Shown here piece after piece: positions 12,229 to 22,700 of a stretch of 64,000 nt of DNA. Position numbers and translations under genes: made by a program. The stretch is from Antedon mediterranea (lineage: Eukaryota; Echinodermata; Crinoidea; Comatulida; Antedonidae). How positions within the stretch are numbered: position 1 is the stretch's first letter; each line of letters opens with the position of its first letter. The stretch spans positions 27,126,101 to 27,190,100 of the forward strand of contig NC_092677.1 of NCBI RefSeq assembly GCF_964355755.1. Reading direction: 5' to 3'. The notes under the pieces were generated by a model, which was given only the letters and a program-made list of their open reading frames with translations, was not told where the DNA came from and did not search any database.

Positions 12229-12706
12229 AGACTATAATCAATAGAAATCATTATAAAAATAACACACATACATGTCGCTGCACAAAGAATTGTAAAGCCA
12301 TTACTCAAAGTAAATTTAATATCATAAAAATATTTTTTAACATGAAATATCTGATACACTTCTGTATATTGCTGTGGTAGGATTCAGGGCTGTAGCCAGC
12401 ATGAGGCAGATGTCTCGTCTGAAATGTTCAATGTTCACCACCCACCCCAATTCCCCAGCACAGATCGTCATATTTTATATTAATAATTATATTATTTAAA
12501 CCATCTTTGCCTCATCTGTTTTTAGCCTCTCGCTACGGCCTTGGGATTAATCGTAATATTTGCTGTATCAATATTAATATTAAAGGATTAACCTCTGTCA
12601 ACCTTTTAAAACAATTTTTAATATTCAATATGAACGTAATAAATATATTTTGAGAGTCTGTAGTAAAGTTGTTTGTTTTGACATCGTGAGAAAACTCTCA
12701 CATCAA
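12229..12706. other. CIAPIN1 3' UTR and flank, with poly(A) signal and a decayed inverted-repeat element
   Basis: AATAAA occurs at 12638-12643, about 410 bp after the stop. Between 12387 and 12540 the sequence gggctgtagccagcatgagg is echoed in inverted orientation by cctcatctgtttttagcctc followed by tcgctacggcc. This suggests an old foldback element inside the 3' UTR. No other gene is seen. Confidence 0.5.
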
Positions 12707-12810
12707 CAGTTTTATTTTGGATTCCATTTTATCCAATCATCGTACATAAATGTTGTAGAGTCCATGTGGTCAATAAATAAATGACCATTGACGTGGTCAG
12801 CCTCGTGCTC
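12707..12810 (-). pseudogene. Degenerate tandem copy of the last PDF exon
   Basis: About 104 bp repeats the 3' half of the PDF terminal exon at a spacing of about 115 bp. On the minus strand it still reads HEADHVNGHLFIDHMDSTTF, then M-Y-DDWIKWNPK and a stop. The metal-site motif HEIDH has become HEADH, and the 5' half of the exon with its splice acceptor is not copied. It lies downstream of the real stop and so is probably 3' UTR or flank. Two AATAAA-type signals overlap the two stop regions. Confidence 0.8.
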
Positions 12811-12823
12811 TCATACCCCAGTT

Positions 12824-13844
12824 TTATTTTAGATTCCATTTTATCCAATCATCATCCATAAATGTTGTTGAGTCCATGTGGTCAATAAATAAATGACCAT
12901 TGACGTGGTCAATCTCATGCTGAAGAATCCTTGCTGGGTATCCAGATACCTGCCATTCAAAATCATTACCCTCTTGGTCTAAACCTAAAAAAAAGATTTA
13001 AAGAAAACTGCTGTTAACATTGTATTTTTGGATACCTTTTCCATTTTCAAACAAAATTACACTAACTATTATAACCACTCCATTCCAAACTTGGCTTAAC
13101 CATACTTGGCTCTATCTACACTATCAAACTTTATGTGGTGACAAACAGTGCACTCATATGGACATGATGACATCGTATGACTACCATATTTGGGTACATC
13201 ACTACCAAATCTGGACACATTACACTTTTTTTTATCAAACTAGTTTGATAGTATAGACAGAGCTAAAAAGTGGTTGTTGACAAATATTAAATCTTTTCAA
13301 TCTCACCTTTTACTTTAACCTCGTAGAACCGTGGTACATTAGCACGAAAGCCCTTTAGACTTAAACATCCCTCTGGCCACTCTATTTTGCGTTGGTCAAC
13401 AAATCTCAATTTTGGGTTGATAATCACAGTTAATGGGAATTCTTTAACCTCCCTCATCTTGCAAACCTCCGGTGGCCATTTTGCCGTGTGCTTAGACGTA
13501 AACTCCATTGCTACAATCTGCAATGCCGACCCAACCTGCGGAGCGGCAATTCCGACTGCTTTTTCTTTTCGCATAACATAAATCATATTTTTGATAACTT
13601 TCTTAACTTCATTTGATTTTATACTGCTTTTGGGCACAGGGTTGCTTTGCATTCGAAGCACTGGGTCCCCCACTTGGCATGCATGGTCGTATGGTGGGTT
13701 TTTGGAGATAGGAGCTTTATAAATGTTTCTTGCAGCTCGCCACAGTCTTGTGGTTAATGCTTCATTTGTAATTATTCTGCTTGCATAGCACCTTGAACAA
13801 GCCGGTTGAAGAGTTTTTATTACAGATTTCACAGTAAAAAACAT
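12824..13844 (-). CDS. PDF: Peptide deformylase, mitochondrial
   Basis: The enzyme removes the N-formyl group from newly made mitochondrial proteins, using a metal ion. Coding exons 13844-13307 and 12984-12824, joined inside a glycine codon, give 232 aa (human PDF 243). The first 50 residues are basic and rich in Arg, Ser, Ala and Thr (MFFTVKSVIKTLQPACSRCY), as for a mitochondrial presequence. All three catalytic motifs are intact: GIAAPQ at 98-103, EGCLS at 158-162 (metal-ligand Cys160) and HEIDH at 202-206 (two metal His and the general-base Glu203). The ATG at 13844 directly follows a good acceptor (ttttttcacttcag), implying a non-coding upstream exon; a longer in-frame start at 13883 would lie in that intron. 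A MITE copy fills the end of the single coding intron. Confidence 0.95.
13107..13266 (+). mobile_element. MITE family A, copy 10 (PDF intron)
   Basis: Forward copy with a diverged left end (ggctctatctacactatc) and right end gatagtatagacagagct. It contains two gggtacatcactacca-like internal units. It ends 40 bp from the exon at 13307. Confidence 0.88.
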
Positions 13845-14944
13845 CTGAAGTGAAAAAAGAACAAAATTAATTTGCTCAACCATACATCCATATGTTTATT
13901 ATTTAAAGTTTTCTAGGTCGTAGGGGCGGGCCTATAATATAATTATATAGGAACAGTGCGTGTAAATCATTGGGTATCTTTATCGGTATACCGATAGTAA
14001 ATATTTGGTGCAGAGACCATCAACAACAACAAATATTCATAGAAAATGAGCAGGCTGCATACAGTAGACTTCTTGTGCACATTCCGACCGTGTGTATAGA
14101 AAGTTACACCCACACACGGTTAACCGTGTAGATAGTCTTTTATTGTGATATAGAAACGTACGTACATGAAGCATGCAATTGTATATAAATAGTTTACTGT
14201 ACCTTCTAACTAATAAAAACACTATCTAAAAATAGGACTAGGTAAAAGTGCGATTTATTAAGGTTAGGTTTATTTTAAGAACATAATGTAGGTCTAATTA
14301 GTAATTATTTCTCACTTTGATTCGAATGCTGTAGACTTCCGACGTGTATATAAATAATAGGCCTAGCTAAACCATGCCTTTTCCTAGAGCTAATTTTGTG
14401 CGGTGGCGCTATTTATTAATCTATAATTGAATGTTTCAAAGCTATCTTGTTTCAAAACATTGGCCGAAAGTTCGATAGCAACAAAAAAACAATATGGCGG
14501 AATGCATCGGAAAAGTTATTTTACGGAGGTAGGCTAAACATTGACGGAATTTGGATGATTTAAAGCTATATATAATTATATAGATGTGGTTTATAGTTCC
14601 TCATTATCATTAGAACGTTATGCAATTATCAACTAATAAATTAGTATTTTACTTGCTGGGTTTAGGCTAGGCCTAGGGCCTAGGCATAGCCTAGATAATA
14701 ATTGCTTTGAACTTTTTAAAGTTCTACATAAGACTTAGCCTAATAATAGCCTAGGTAGTAGGCTTGGGGGACGGTTATGTGTAGTGGGAGTAGGTTGTTT
14801 TGGTTTGGGTGTTAAACTTACTGTTGTGTTAACTATAAAAAAAAACTCAAATAAAAAATGCTTCATATTGATATGATTTATGATGAACATCTACAAAATT
14901 AGAAAAAGTTATTATCTTGCATGTTATTAATTATTGTATAATTA
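13845..14944. promoter_or_regulatory. Head-to-head region between PDF and the dynein gene, with a likely 5' UTR exon
   Basis: Near 14470-14482 the sequence gttcgatagcaac contains a good half-site (agcaac) of the RFX X-box used by cilia genes. At 14494 atatggcgg resembles the YY1-type start-site motif. A consensus donor, acggag|gtaggc, follows at 14529, and the matching acceptor atttttttag-like site ends at 16656. The exon about 14480-14528 is therefore probably the non-coding first exon of the dynein gene. It would create a 22-codon upstream ORF (MAECIGKVILRR and on) that ends before the main ATG. The PDF promoter lies in the same interval. No other gene is seen. Confidence 0.45.
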
Positions 14945-16128
14945 TGAATGGGCTGTCTGCTGGGGGTGCCATGGGCTGTCTGCTGGGGGTGCCATGGGCT
15001 GTCTGCTGGGGGTGCCATGGGCTGTCTGCTGGGGGTGCCATGGGCTGTCTGCTGGGGGGTGCCATGGGCTGTCTGCTGGGGGTGCCATGGGCTGTCTGCT
15101 GGGGGTGCCATGGGCTGTCTGCTGGGGGGTGCCATGGGCTGTCTGCTGGGGGTGCCATGGGCTGTCTGCTGGGGGTGCCATGGGCTGTCTGCTGGGGGTG
15201 CCATGGGCTGTCTGCTGGGGGTGCCATGGGCTGTCTGCTGGGGGTGCCATGGGCTGTCTGCTGGGGGTGCTATGGGCTGTCTGCTGGGGGTGCCATGGGC
15301 TGTCTGCTGGGGGTGCCATGGGCTGTCTGCTGGGGGTGCCATGGGCTGTCTGCTGGGGGTGCCATGGGCTGTCTGCTGGGGTGCCATGGGCTGTCTGCTG
15401 GGGGTGCCATGGGCTGTCTGCTGGGGGCGCCATGGGGGCTGTCTGCTGGGGGTGCCATGGGGGGCTGTCTGCTGGGGGTGCCATGGGGGGCTGTCTGCTG
15501 GGGGTGCCATGGGCTGTCTGCTGGGGGTGCTATGGGCTGTCTGCTGGGGGTGCCATGGGCTGTCTGCTGGGGTGCCATGGGCTGTCTGCTGGGGGTGCCA
15601 TGGGCTGTCTGCTGGGGGTGCCATGGGCTGTCTGCTGGGGGTGCCATGGGCTGTCTGCTGGGGGGTGCCATGGGATGGGCTGTCTGCTGGGGTGCCATGG
15701 GCTGTCTGCTGGGGTGCCATGGGCTGTCTGCTGGGGTGCCATGGGCTGTCTGCTGGGGGTGCCATGGGCTGTCTGCTGGGGGTGCCATGGGCTGTCTGCT
15801 GGGGGGTGCCATGGGCTGTCTGCTGGGGGTGCCATGGGCTGTCTGCTGGGGGTGCCATGGGCTGTCTGCTGGGGGTGCCATGGGCTGTCTGCTGGGGGTG
15901 CCATGGGCTGTCTGCTGGGGGTGCCATGGGCTGTCTGCTGGGGGTGCCATGGGCTGTCTGCTGGGGGTGCCATGGGCTGTCTGCTGGGGGTGCCATGGGC
16001 TGTCTGCTGGGGTGCCATGGGCTGTCTGCTGGGGGTGCCATGGGCTGTCTGCTGGGGGTGCCATGGGGGCTGTCTGCTGGGGGTGCCATGGGCTGTCTGC
16101 TGGGGGTGCCATGGGCTGTCTGCTGGGG
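14945..16128 (+). repeat. G-rich minisatellite, 23-bp unit, about 51 copies
   Basis: The unit is ATGGGCTGTCTGCTGGGGGT plus GCC. Variants differ mainly in the G-run length (4, 5 or 6), with rare one-base changes (gtgctatggg at 15270 and 15530; gcgccatggg at 15427) and inserted G runs (15436-15490). Because 23 is not a multiple of 3, all three frames on the plus strand and others on the minus strand stay open for 390-414 codons of repeat peptide, which should not be read as genes. Each unit contains CCATGG and two G runs, so the plus strand could form G-quadruplexes. It probably lies in the first (5' UTR) intron of the dynein gene. Confidence 0.97.
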
Positions 16129-16306
16129 GTAATAATAATAATAATAATAAGCTTTATTTAATCACGGATACTTAACTCAACTAAAAGTTGTTTTTCAGTA
16201 AGACCGTGCTCAAAGGAAAACACCAACAAAAATAAATGTAAAAAGCAAAAATCAAATCAAGTAATAAAACAATTACAGAAGCAAAAAAAAACAAAAGCAG
16301 ATGGTG
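16129..16306 (-). mobile_element. Retroposon 3' end inserted inside the minisatellite
   Basis: It starts with an (ATA)n tract and ctttatttaatcacgg, which matches in reverse orientation the element at 46906-46990 (ccgtgattaaataaag). The segment gtttttcagtaagaccgt also corresponds to acggccttgtcgaaaaacac there, allowing for mismatches. Read on the minus strand it ends in a simple-repeat tail, as 3' ends of LINEs or SINEs do. It splits the 23-bp array into two blocks. Confidence 0.6.
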
Positions 16307-16517
16307 CTATGCTGTCTGCTGGGGGTGCCATGGGCTGTCTGCTGGGGGTGCCATGGGCTGTCTGCTGGGGGGTGCCATGGGATGGGCTGTCTGCTGGGGT
16401 GCCATGGGCTGTCTGCTGGGGTGCCATGGGCTGTCTGCTGGGGTGCCATGGGCTGTCTGCTGGGGTGCCATGGGCTGTCTGCTGGGGTGCCATGGGCTGT
16501 CTGCTGGGGTGCCATGG
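16307..16517 (+). repeat. Second block of the 23-bp minisatellite, about 9 copies
   Basis: Same unit as the first block. The order of variants here (G5, G5, G6 with an inserted ATGGG, then a series of G4 units) matches 15600-15740 in the first block. This block therefore looks like a copy or displaced piece of that part of the array. Confidence 0.95.
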
Positions 16518-16702
16518 GGGCCTAGTATTCATGTGGTTTCATTCTGATGTTCCATGACAGCGCTAATTATTATAAGAATAATTTTTTGGTATACTGTATA
16601 ATTTTGAAAAGCATAACTTTGTCATTTTTAAATATTTAAAGAATCTTATTTTTTAGATCAAAACATTTCTATAATTGTGGAAGCCAGTAAACAAAACTGA
16701 AG

Positions 16703-19700
16703 ATGGAAATAGATGAAAGACTTCGCTGGTTTGAAGTCCATATAACATCAAGTTTACGGCCAAGGAACGATGACCTAAAAACATTATTTAATAGTGATGA
16801 ATATAGGTATAAATGCTAATTATTATTATATTATTTTTAATATTATAATTATTTACTTTTTTACAAAAACAAAATGAAAAACAAAATAACAAAAAAGAAA
16901 TCAGTTGAGTTTCTAATATAATAATAATAATAAAGAACATTTATGATTTTCCTTAAAAAATGATCACTAACAACATAAATAAAACCATCATAGGTGTCTT
17001 AATGTGATTTTTGAATGACATGATCTATTTCCTTTTAGGTTATGTATAAATATAAACACTACAAAAATAATGAATATTTTAAGATTTCTTTTTACTGGTA
17101 TTTGTTTATATGTAAAAAAATCTTTATTTAATTTCAGACAAGTTTTTATGGAATTTTGCAATAATGAGGACATACGACGTCTGTTTGTGTACTGCAAAGA
17201 GCCAAAGTCCACACTTGTCGTTTCACTTCACCCACCTATTAAATTGCTTGGCAAGGCCATGTTCTTCCTCAAAACAAACCAGGCTTCCAAGTTAACAAAG
17301 GACAATATCAGAGAGGATGTGGTGTATACAGACTGTAATGCTGTAGCCCTTAACCAGATTGATCTTCTTGCTAGAGAGGTAATTTAACCGTGGATCAGTA
17401 GCGTAACGCAGAGGCCTGAGGCCACGTGTTTAGAAACCCTAAGTGGCGATGGAGGCCTCGGGCGTTTTTAGCCCTTTTTAACATATTTTTATGTTGTAAT
17501 TTTGTACATTGACATTATTATAAATGTGTAGTTTTGTAATGAAACTCAAAACGAAATGTGTTGGCTATAGAGTATCACGGTGCTGACGTCACGACAGTGG
17601 GTGGTGCTGCGTGGTTGAGCGCAACCAAAAATGCGTTCAACCTGCCTGAGTGACTCCAAAGCATCGAGATATCGCATATCACTGCTCCAAGGTCACCAAT
17701 GGTTTGGAATAGGCTTATTGAAGTAGTCATTTTAAAACATAATAATTTTCAATAAAAACAAACTAAAATTTCAAAAGATCACTAAATATTTGTTTTTAAT
17801 AATCTATTTACTCTTCAACTACAGTTTAAGTTAAAAAAAAAATCAAGCTAAGATACATAATTTGATAGAAATACAGATCTTTACAGTTTATCAACATAGT
17901 AGCGTTGAACGCATTTTTGGGTTGGCTAGCAACCATGCAGTGCTCTCTATCGTTGTGACGTCACAGCGTGATACTCTATAGTGAGAAAAGAACAAAAATA
18001 AAAATCAAGCTCTGATGATAATGATATTTCTTGATTCTCTATTCATAGGTTTACCTTCCATTACTTTGTACTGATGGGGTTCAGACCTATGGTAGTGTCA
18101 GTGCAGATAAGTTGCTTGATATTTTGCATAGGATGATGGGTATGGCTGAGGTCACTGAAGGTCATCTAGAGGTAATTGCAATATTATATCAAAATTGTTA
18201 GTCTTTAAATTTATCATAAAGTTTGATGACATGATGATATTTCAAATACAGAATTCAATATAACTTTTTGTATATAATAATAATATCATGGATTTTTAAA
18301 ATGTTTTTAAATTTTGTGAAACCACTAAGTGCTGTAAATATTATTACTCCCATAATGCAGCTAGTAATCAGCGCAAAGTTATGTCTTGACTTTACGGGTA
18401 TGTCTTTGTTATTTTTAGGGCACAATAACTCTTCCTTTACCATCCATTGAGGTGCTAGCTGAGGCTGCGAATCTTCCAACCAGACGTGCAGCAGTAATCC
18501 ATGTCTTGGAGTCTTCCGTTATTGGATGGATTAAACAAATACGAGTAAGAGATGGAAGATTAATTATTGTGTTTTATTTTATAGCTTTAGGTTGCGTCTA
18601 CCCCTGCCTTGCCCAAACAGACTTGTATCCCTTATATCCATTATATCCCTTATATCCCTTATATCCCTTATATCCCTTATATACATTATATCCCTTGTAT
18701 CCCTTGTATCCCTTGTATCCCTTGTATCCATTATATCCCTTATATCCCTTGTATCCCTTGTATCCCTTGTATCCATTATATCCCTTGTATCCCTTATATC
18801 CCTTGTATCCCTTTTATCCATTATATCCCTTATATCCCTTATATCCCTTGTATCCCTTATATCCCTTATATCCCTTATATCCCTTGTATCCCTTGTATCC
18901 CTTGTATCCCTTGTATCCCTTATATCCATTATATCCCTTGTATCCCTTATATCCATTATATCCCTTATATCCCTTATATCCCTTATATCCCTTATATCCC
19001 TTATATCCCTTATATCCCTTATATCCCTTATATCCATTATATCCATTATATCCATTATATCCCTTATATCCCTTATATCCCTTATATCCATTATATCCAT
19101 TATATCCCTTATATCCCTTATATCCATTATATCCCTTATATCCATTATATCCCTTATATCCCTTCCTTGTTCAACCTGCAAAATGAATGAATGTTACATT
19201 CTTATATTGTGGTTATCTACATCTGCATACCTACCATAAAGCTCTGTCCACACTATCAAACTTTATGTGAAAAATATGATGTGCCTGATACAATGATGTC
19301 ATATTACTGTACTACCCTATTTTAGCACATCACACTTTTTTGACAAACTAGTTTGATAGTGTAGACAGAGTTTTATATTGTACATTGCATAACAATGATA
19401 ACAATTTAATAAAATTTACATTTTCATCTATACACGACATAGTGCTTAACATGTTATGCATTTTCTTGCAGTTGGTGTTGAAACATGAGCCACTACAGGA
19501 GTTAGCAGATCAGTTTGGGACTCATCCAGGACCAATGGATGAGTTGGTGCTATGGAAACAACGTCAGGCTAAGCTGAGATCAATCGATGCTCAGCTAGAC
19601 TCAGCTGTAGCCAGTGACATACTGCTTAACTTGCATGAAGCTAATAGCACTTATTCACACTCATTTCATAATGTGAGAAAAGAGATCTCACAGGTAAGAT

Positions 19701-22700
19701 ACACACTGTTATTAAGATATTGGTGGCTGGTTGATAATGTTGACCATTTATTCATCGTCTCCTTTCCATCCTCATTCCTGCCTCCAAACGATTTCTTTTT
19801 CTTTATTCTTCTCTTTTTCTTCTCCCTCCTAATTATTCTTGTTTAATTCTCTTACCTTTTTCCCTTCCATAATTTTACTATCACCTCACATTGTTCTTTT
19901 CTGGTCATCTCCTCATCCTTCCTCCTCCTTTCATCCTTTTGATTCTCTTCATTTACTTTATATTGCAGGCTATTAGTGAAACATCAGAAAACCTAAGATA
20001 TCTGAAGACATTGCAACCATGGTTTGAACAGCTTCATATGGCTTACACCCCTGCAACGATGCTCAATATCTTCCCACCCCTGGTACACACGTTAATGCTA
20101 GTGTGGTCTCACTCAAGGTAAATCTAAGTGATGCTCAACATACTATTTTAATAAACTAAGATTACTACTTAATATGCTATGACAGCAAAGCTTCCACGTA
20201 AATGTATGAAGATACTTTAATATGCCGTTTTCACATCTTCTAGCAAAACGCCATAGTTAACACAGATTGGGATGTCAACTGTGGCATTTGTATGTTTTGA
20301 GTTCCTTTTCTTGCTCTTTTACTGGTATAAGGGCGTGTGGCGCAGTGTGTTGGACGTTGGACTACCGATCGTCAGACCTAGGTTTGAATCCAACTCTCGC
20401 CGCATTGCTTGTATCCGTAGGCAAGATACTTTACTTACGTTGCCTCTCTCCACCCAGGTGTATAAATGGGTACCCAGTTAGATCTAGACACAACTTTGCG
20501 CTGGTTACCGGCTGCATTATGGGAGTATGTTTCCATACGTGTTTGATCCCAAAAAATACTGGGGTAATAATGCTTGTAAAGCGCCTTTGAGCATGATTAC
20601 TCATGAAAAGGGCGCTATATAAATGTGGTATTATTATATTATTATTATATTATTATATTATTATTATATTATTATATTATTATTATTATCTTTCAAAAAC
20701 CAATTAATACTTTAATTGTAGTTAGGTACGTAACGTAAAGTACCCAAGGTTTTCTAATATTTAATACTACTTTTTTAGATATTATCATAATCCAAGCAAC
20801 TTCCACAATTTACTAAGACTCGTCTCTAATGAGGTGGTTGCTAGAGCTGAGAACTTGGTTGGAGATCACATCTTAAAAAACACTCTTGAGGTATGTTCTA
20901 TGGAATTGATATATTTTGATTTTCGTCAGTCACTAATATGCAAATTGGTTGAGGAACATGGTTAAAATAAATAAGTTCAACATAACATCGTAACATATTG
21001 ATTGATTGATTGAAATATATATTTATACTGGGTAACCTCTTCAGTCAAAGACTGGTCTCCCAGAGGGCCCAGTTGGTGATTAGTGGCTATGATGTACTAA
21101 TACACCGGGGTAACCCCCTACTCGTCTCGAAAGATGTACTATATTCTTTAAAGTGCACATGAGCTAGATGTGTACACTGGCCCTACGGTTTATAGTTGTT
21201 ATCCGAGAAGACTCGTTCTACCACCAGAACCATGGAGTGAGTGAGCCTCGAACCCCTGCCGATGTTATGGCTACGTTATTACGGTTCCACTGTCTTACCG
21301 CTCGACCACTCACATAGACATATAATATAACAATGGTTTTAACTTGATGATAACAATGATAATAGCAATGGTGTTTGTTTTGTTGTATTTAGTCGTACGC
21401 TGGTTTGAAGGATGCTTTACGTGTGAGCGCAGCTTTCCGGGGCACCTACCTTGACATGAAAGACAGAGCAGATGAAGTCAACATGGAACGTGTATCTGAG
21501 TCTACAGAAGCAATGTAAGTAACACAAAAGTCATTATACTCTGATGTTTACTGGAATCGTGCTAATATTCAATGTTGTTTAAAGCTCTGTCTACACTATC
21601 AAACTAGTTGATGTGCCCAAATATGGTAGTGATGTGCCCAAATATGGTAGTGATTTGACATCATCATGTCCACATATGGGCACATCACATTTTTTTGTTT
21701 GTCACATAATGTTTGATAGTGAAGACAGAGCTTTACAAATGTTTATGGCTTATCTGCACCTCTAAATTGATTTAACAAATGTTTTAATTCATAGGACAAT
21801 GAACCCACCAAAAGGTATGCTGTACAACACAAAGCTATATTCAACAGCAAGTCGCCGAAAGACACGCACACCGACAACGGATATGTTCCGGACTACCAGT
21901 GCGTTGAGTGTACTTGTGATACAGGAGGACGAGTGGATTGACTCACCTTGGCCACAGCGCAATGCGACCTGCTTCAATCTCATGAACAGCTTCATGGAAA
22001 GGTAAATTGCAAAGTTATTTTTATATTTATTATTTTAAATAGCATTTAAATTATTTATGCACCTAACAAATTAGTATAGATCAACTGGATTAAACATTGC
22101 TATTACCTTACTTAATGCAGTTTGTAAATTGTAATCTTTGTGTTTTCCTTAAATGTGGGAGTATAACATGTGTTTTTCAGCCTAACTAAGCTGAATTGCG
22201 CACAGGTTTGGATGACACATACAATACATTCTTGTCCCCTAAGGTCCATTCCCATCAAGTGCTGCCACCAAACATTCCCGTTTGTCTGTCAATAACATCT
22301 CTGGGCTTCATTTCATCATTGTTAATTGAAGGAACCAACCGATGCTAGTTGAAAATTAGAATGTTCTTTATTTGTATACTAATCTATAAACATCTGACCT
22401 CTACTAATCTTATTTCTATTTAGATGTAATGATCTTCTGGAATTGGTGCAGACCACAGGACATTTCAACCTATTGCAAAATGCAGCAGAAGTAGGAGGCG
22501 CTGGCACAAAAAGTCTTGATGCGTTAGTACGAGAGATCCATAAACAGTTCGCTGAAAGCATGGATTCTTTTAATAGTAACGTGGCAAACATCTTGGATTT
22601 GACAGCAACACAGGCATTTGAAAGAGCTTTCTTCCAGTTCAGAACTACAGTTAAGGTGAGTTTGAGTAAAGTAGTTTATAAATTAAGTACAGTAGTGGGT

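Noticed and set aside
13845-13883. Longer N-terminus for peptide deformylase starting at 13883
   Set aside because: The extra codons cross a strong acceptor (ttttttcacttcag) and are hydrophobic intron sequence. The ATG at 13844 gives the expected length.
14899-16557. Several long ORFs on both strands (up to 414 codons of a GCLLGVPWAV- or HGTPSRQPMAP-like repeat)
   Set aside because: They are the 23-bp minisatellite read in different frames. No start context, splice sites or non-repetitive coding sequence supports a protein.
18452-19239. ORFs of 190-244 codons rich in YPLYPLYPL, ISLISLISL or RDIRDIMDI
   Set aside because: Produced by the 9-bp satellite. Only the first part of one frame (18452-18544) overlaps a real dynein exon.
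20330-20402. Possible tRNA gene
   Set aside because: A and B boxes are present, but the acceptor and anticodon stems do not pair and a SINE body follows.
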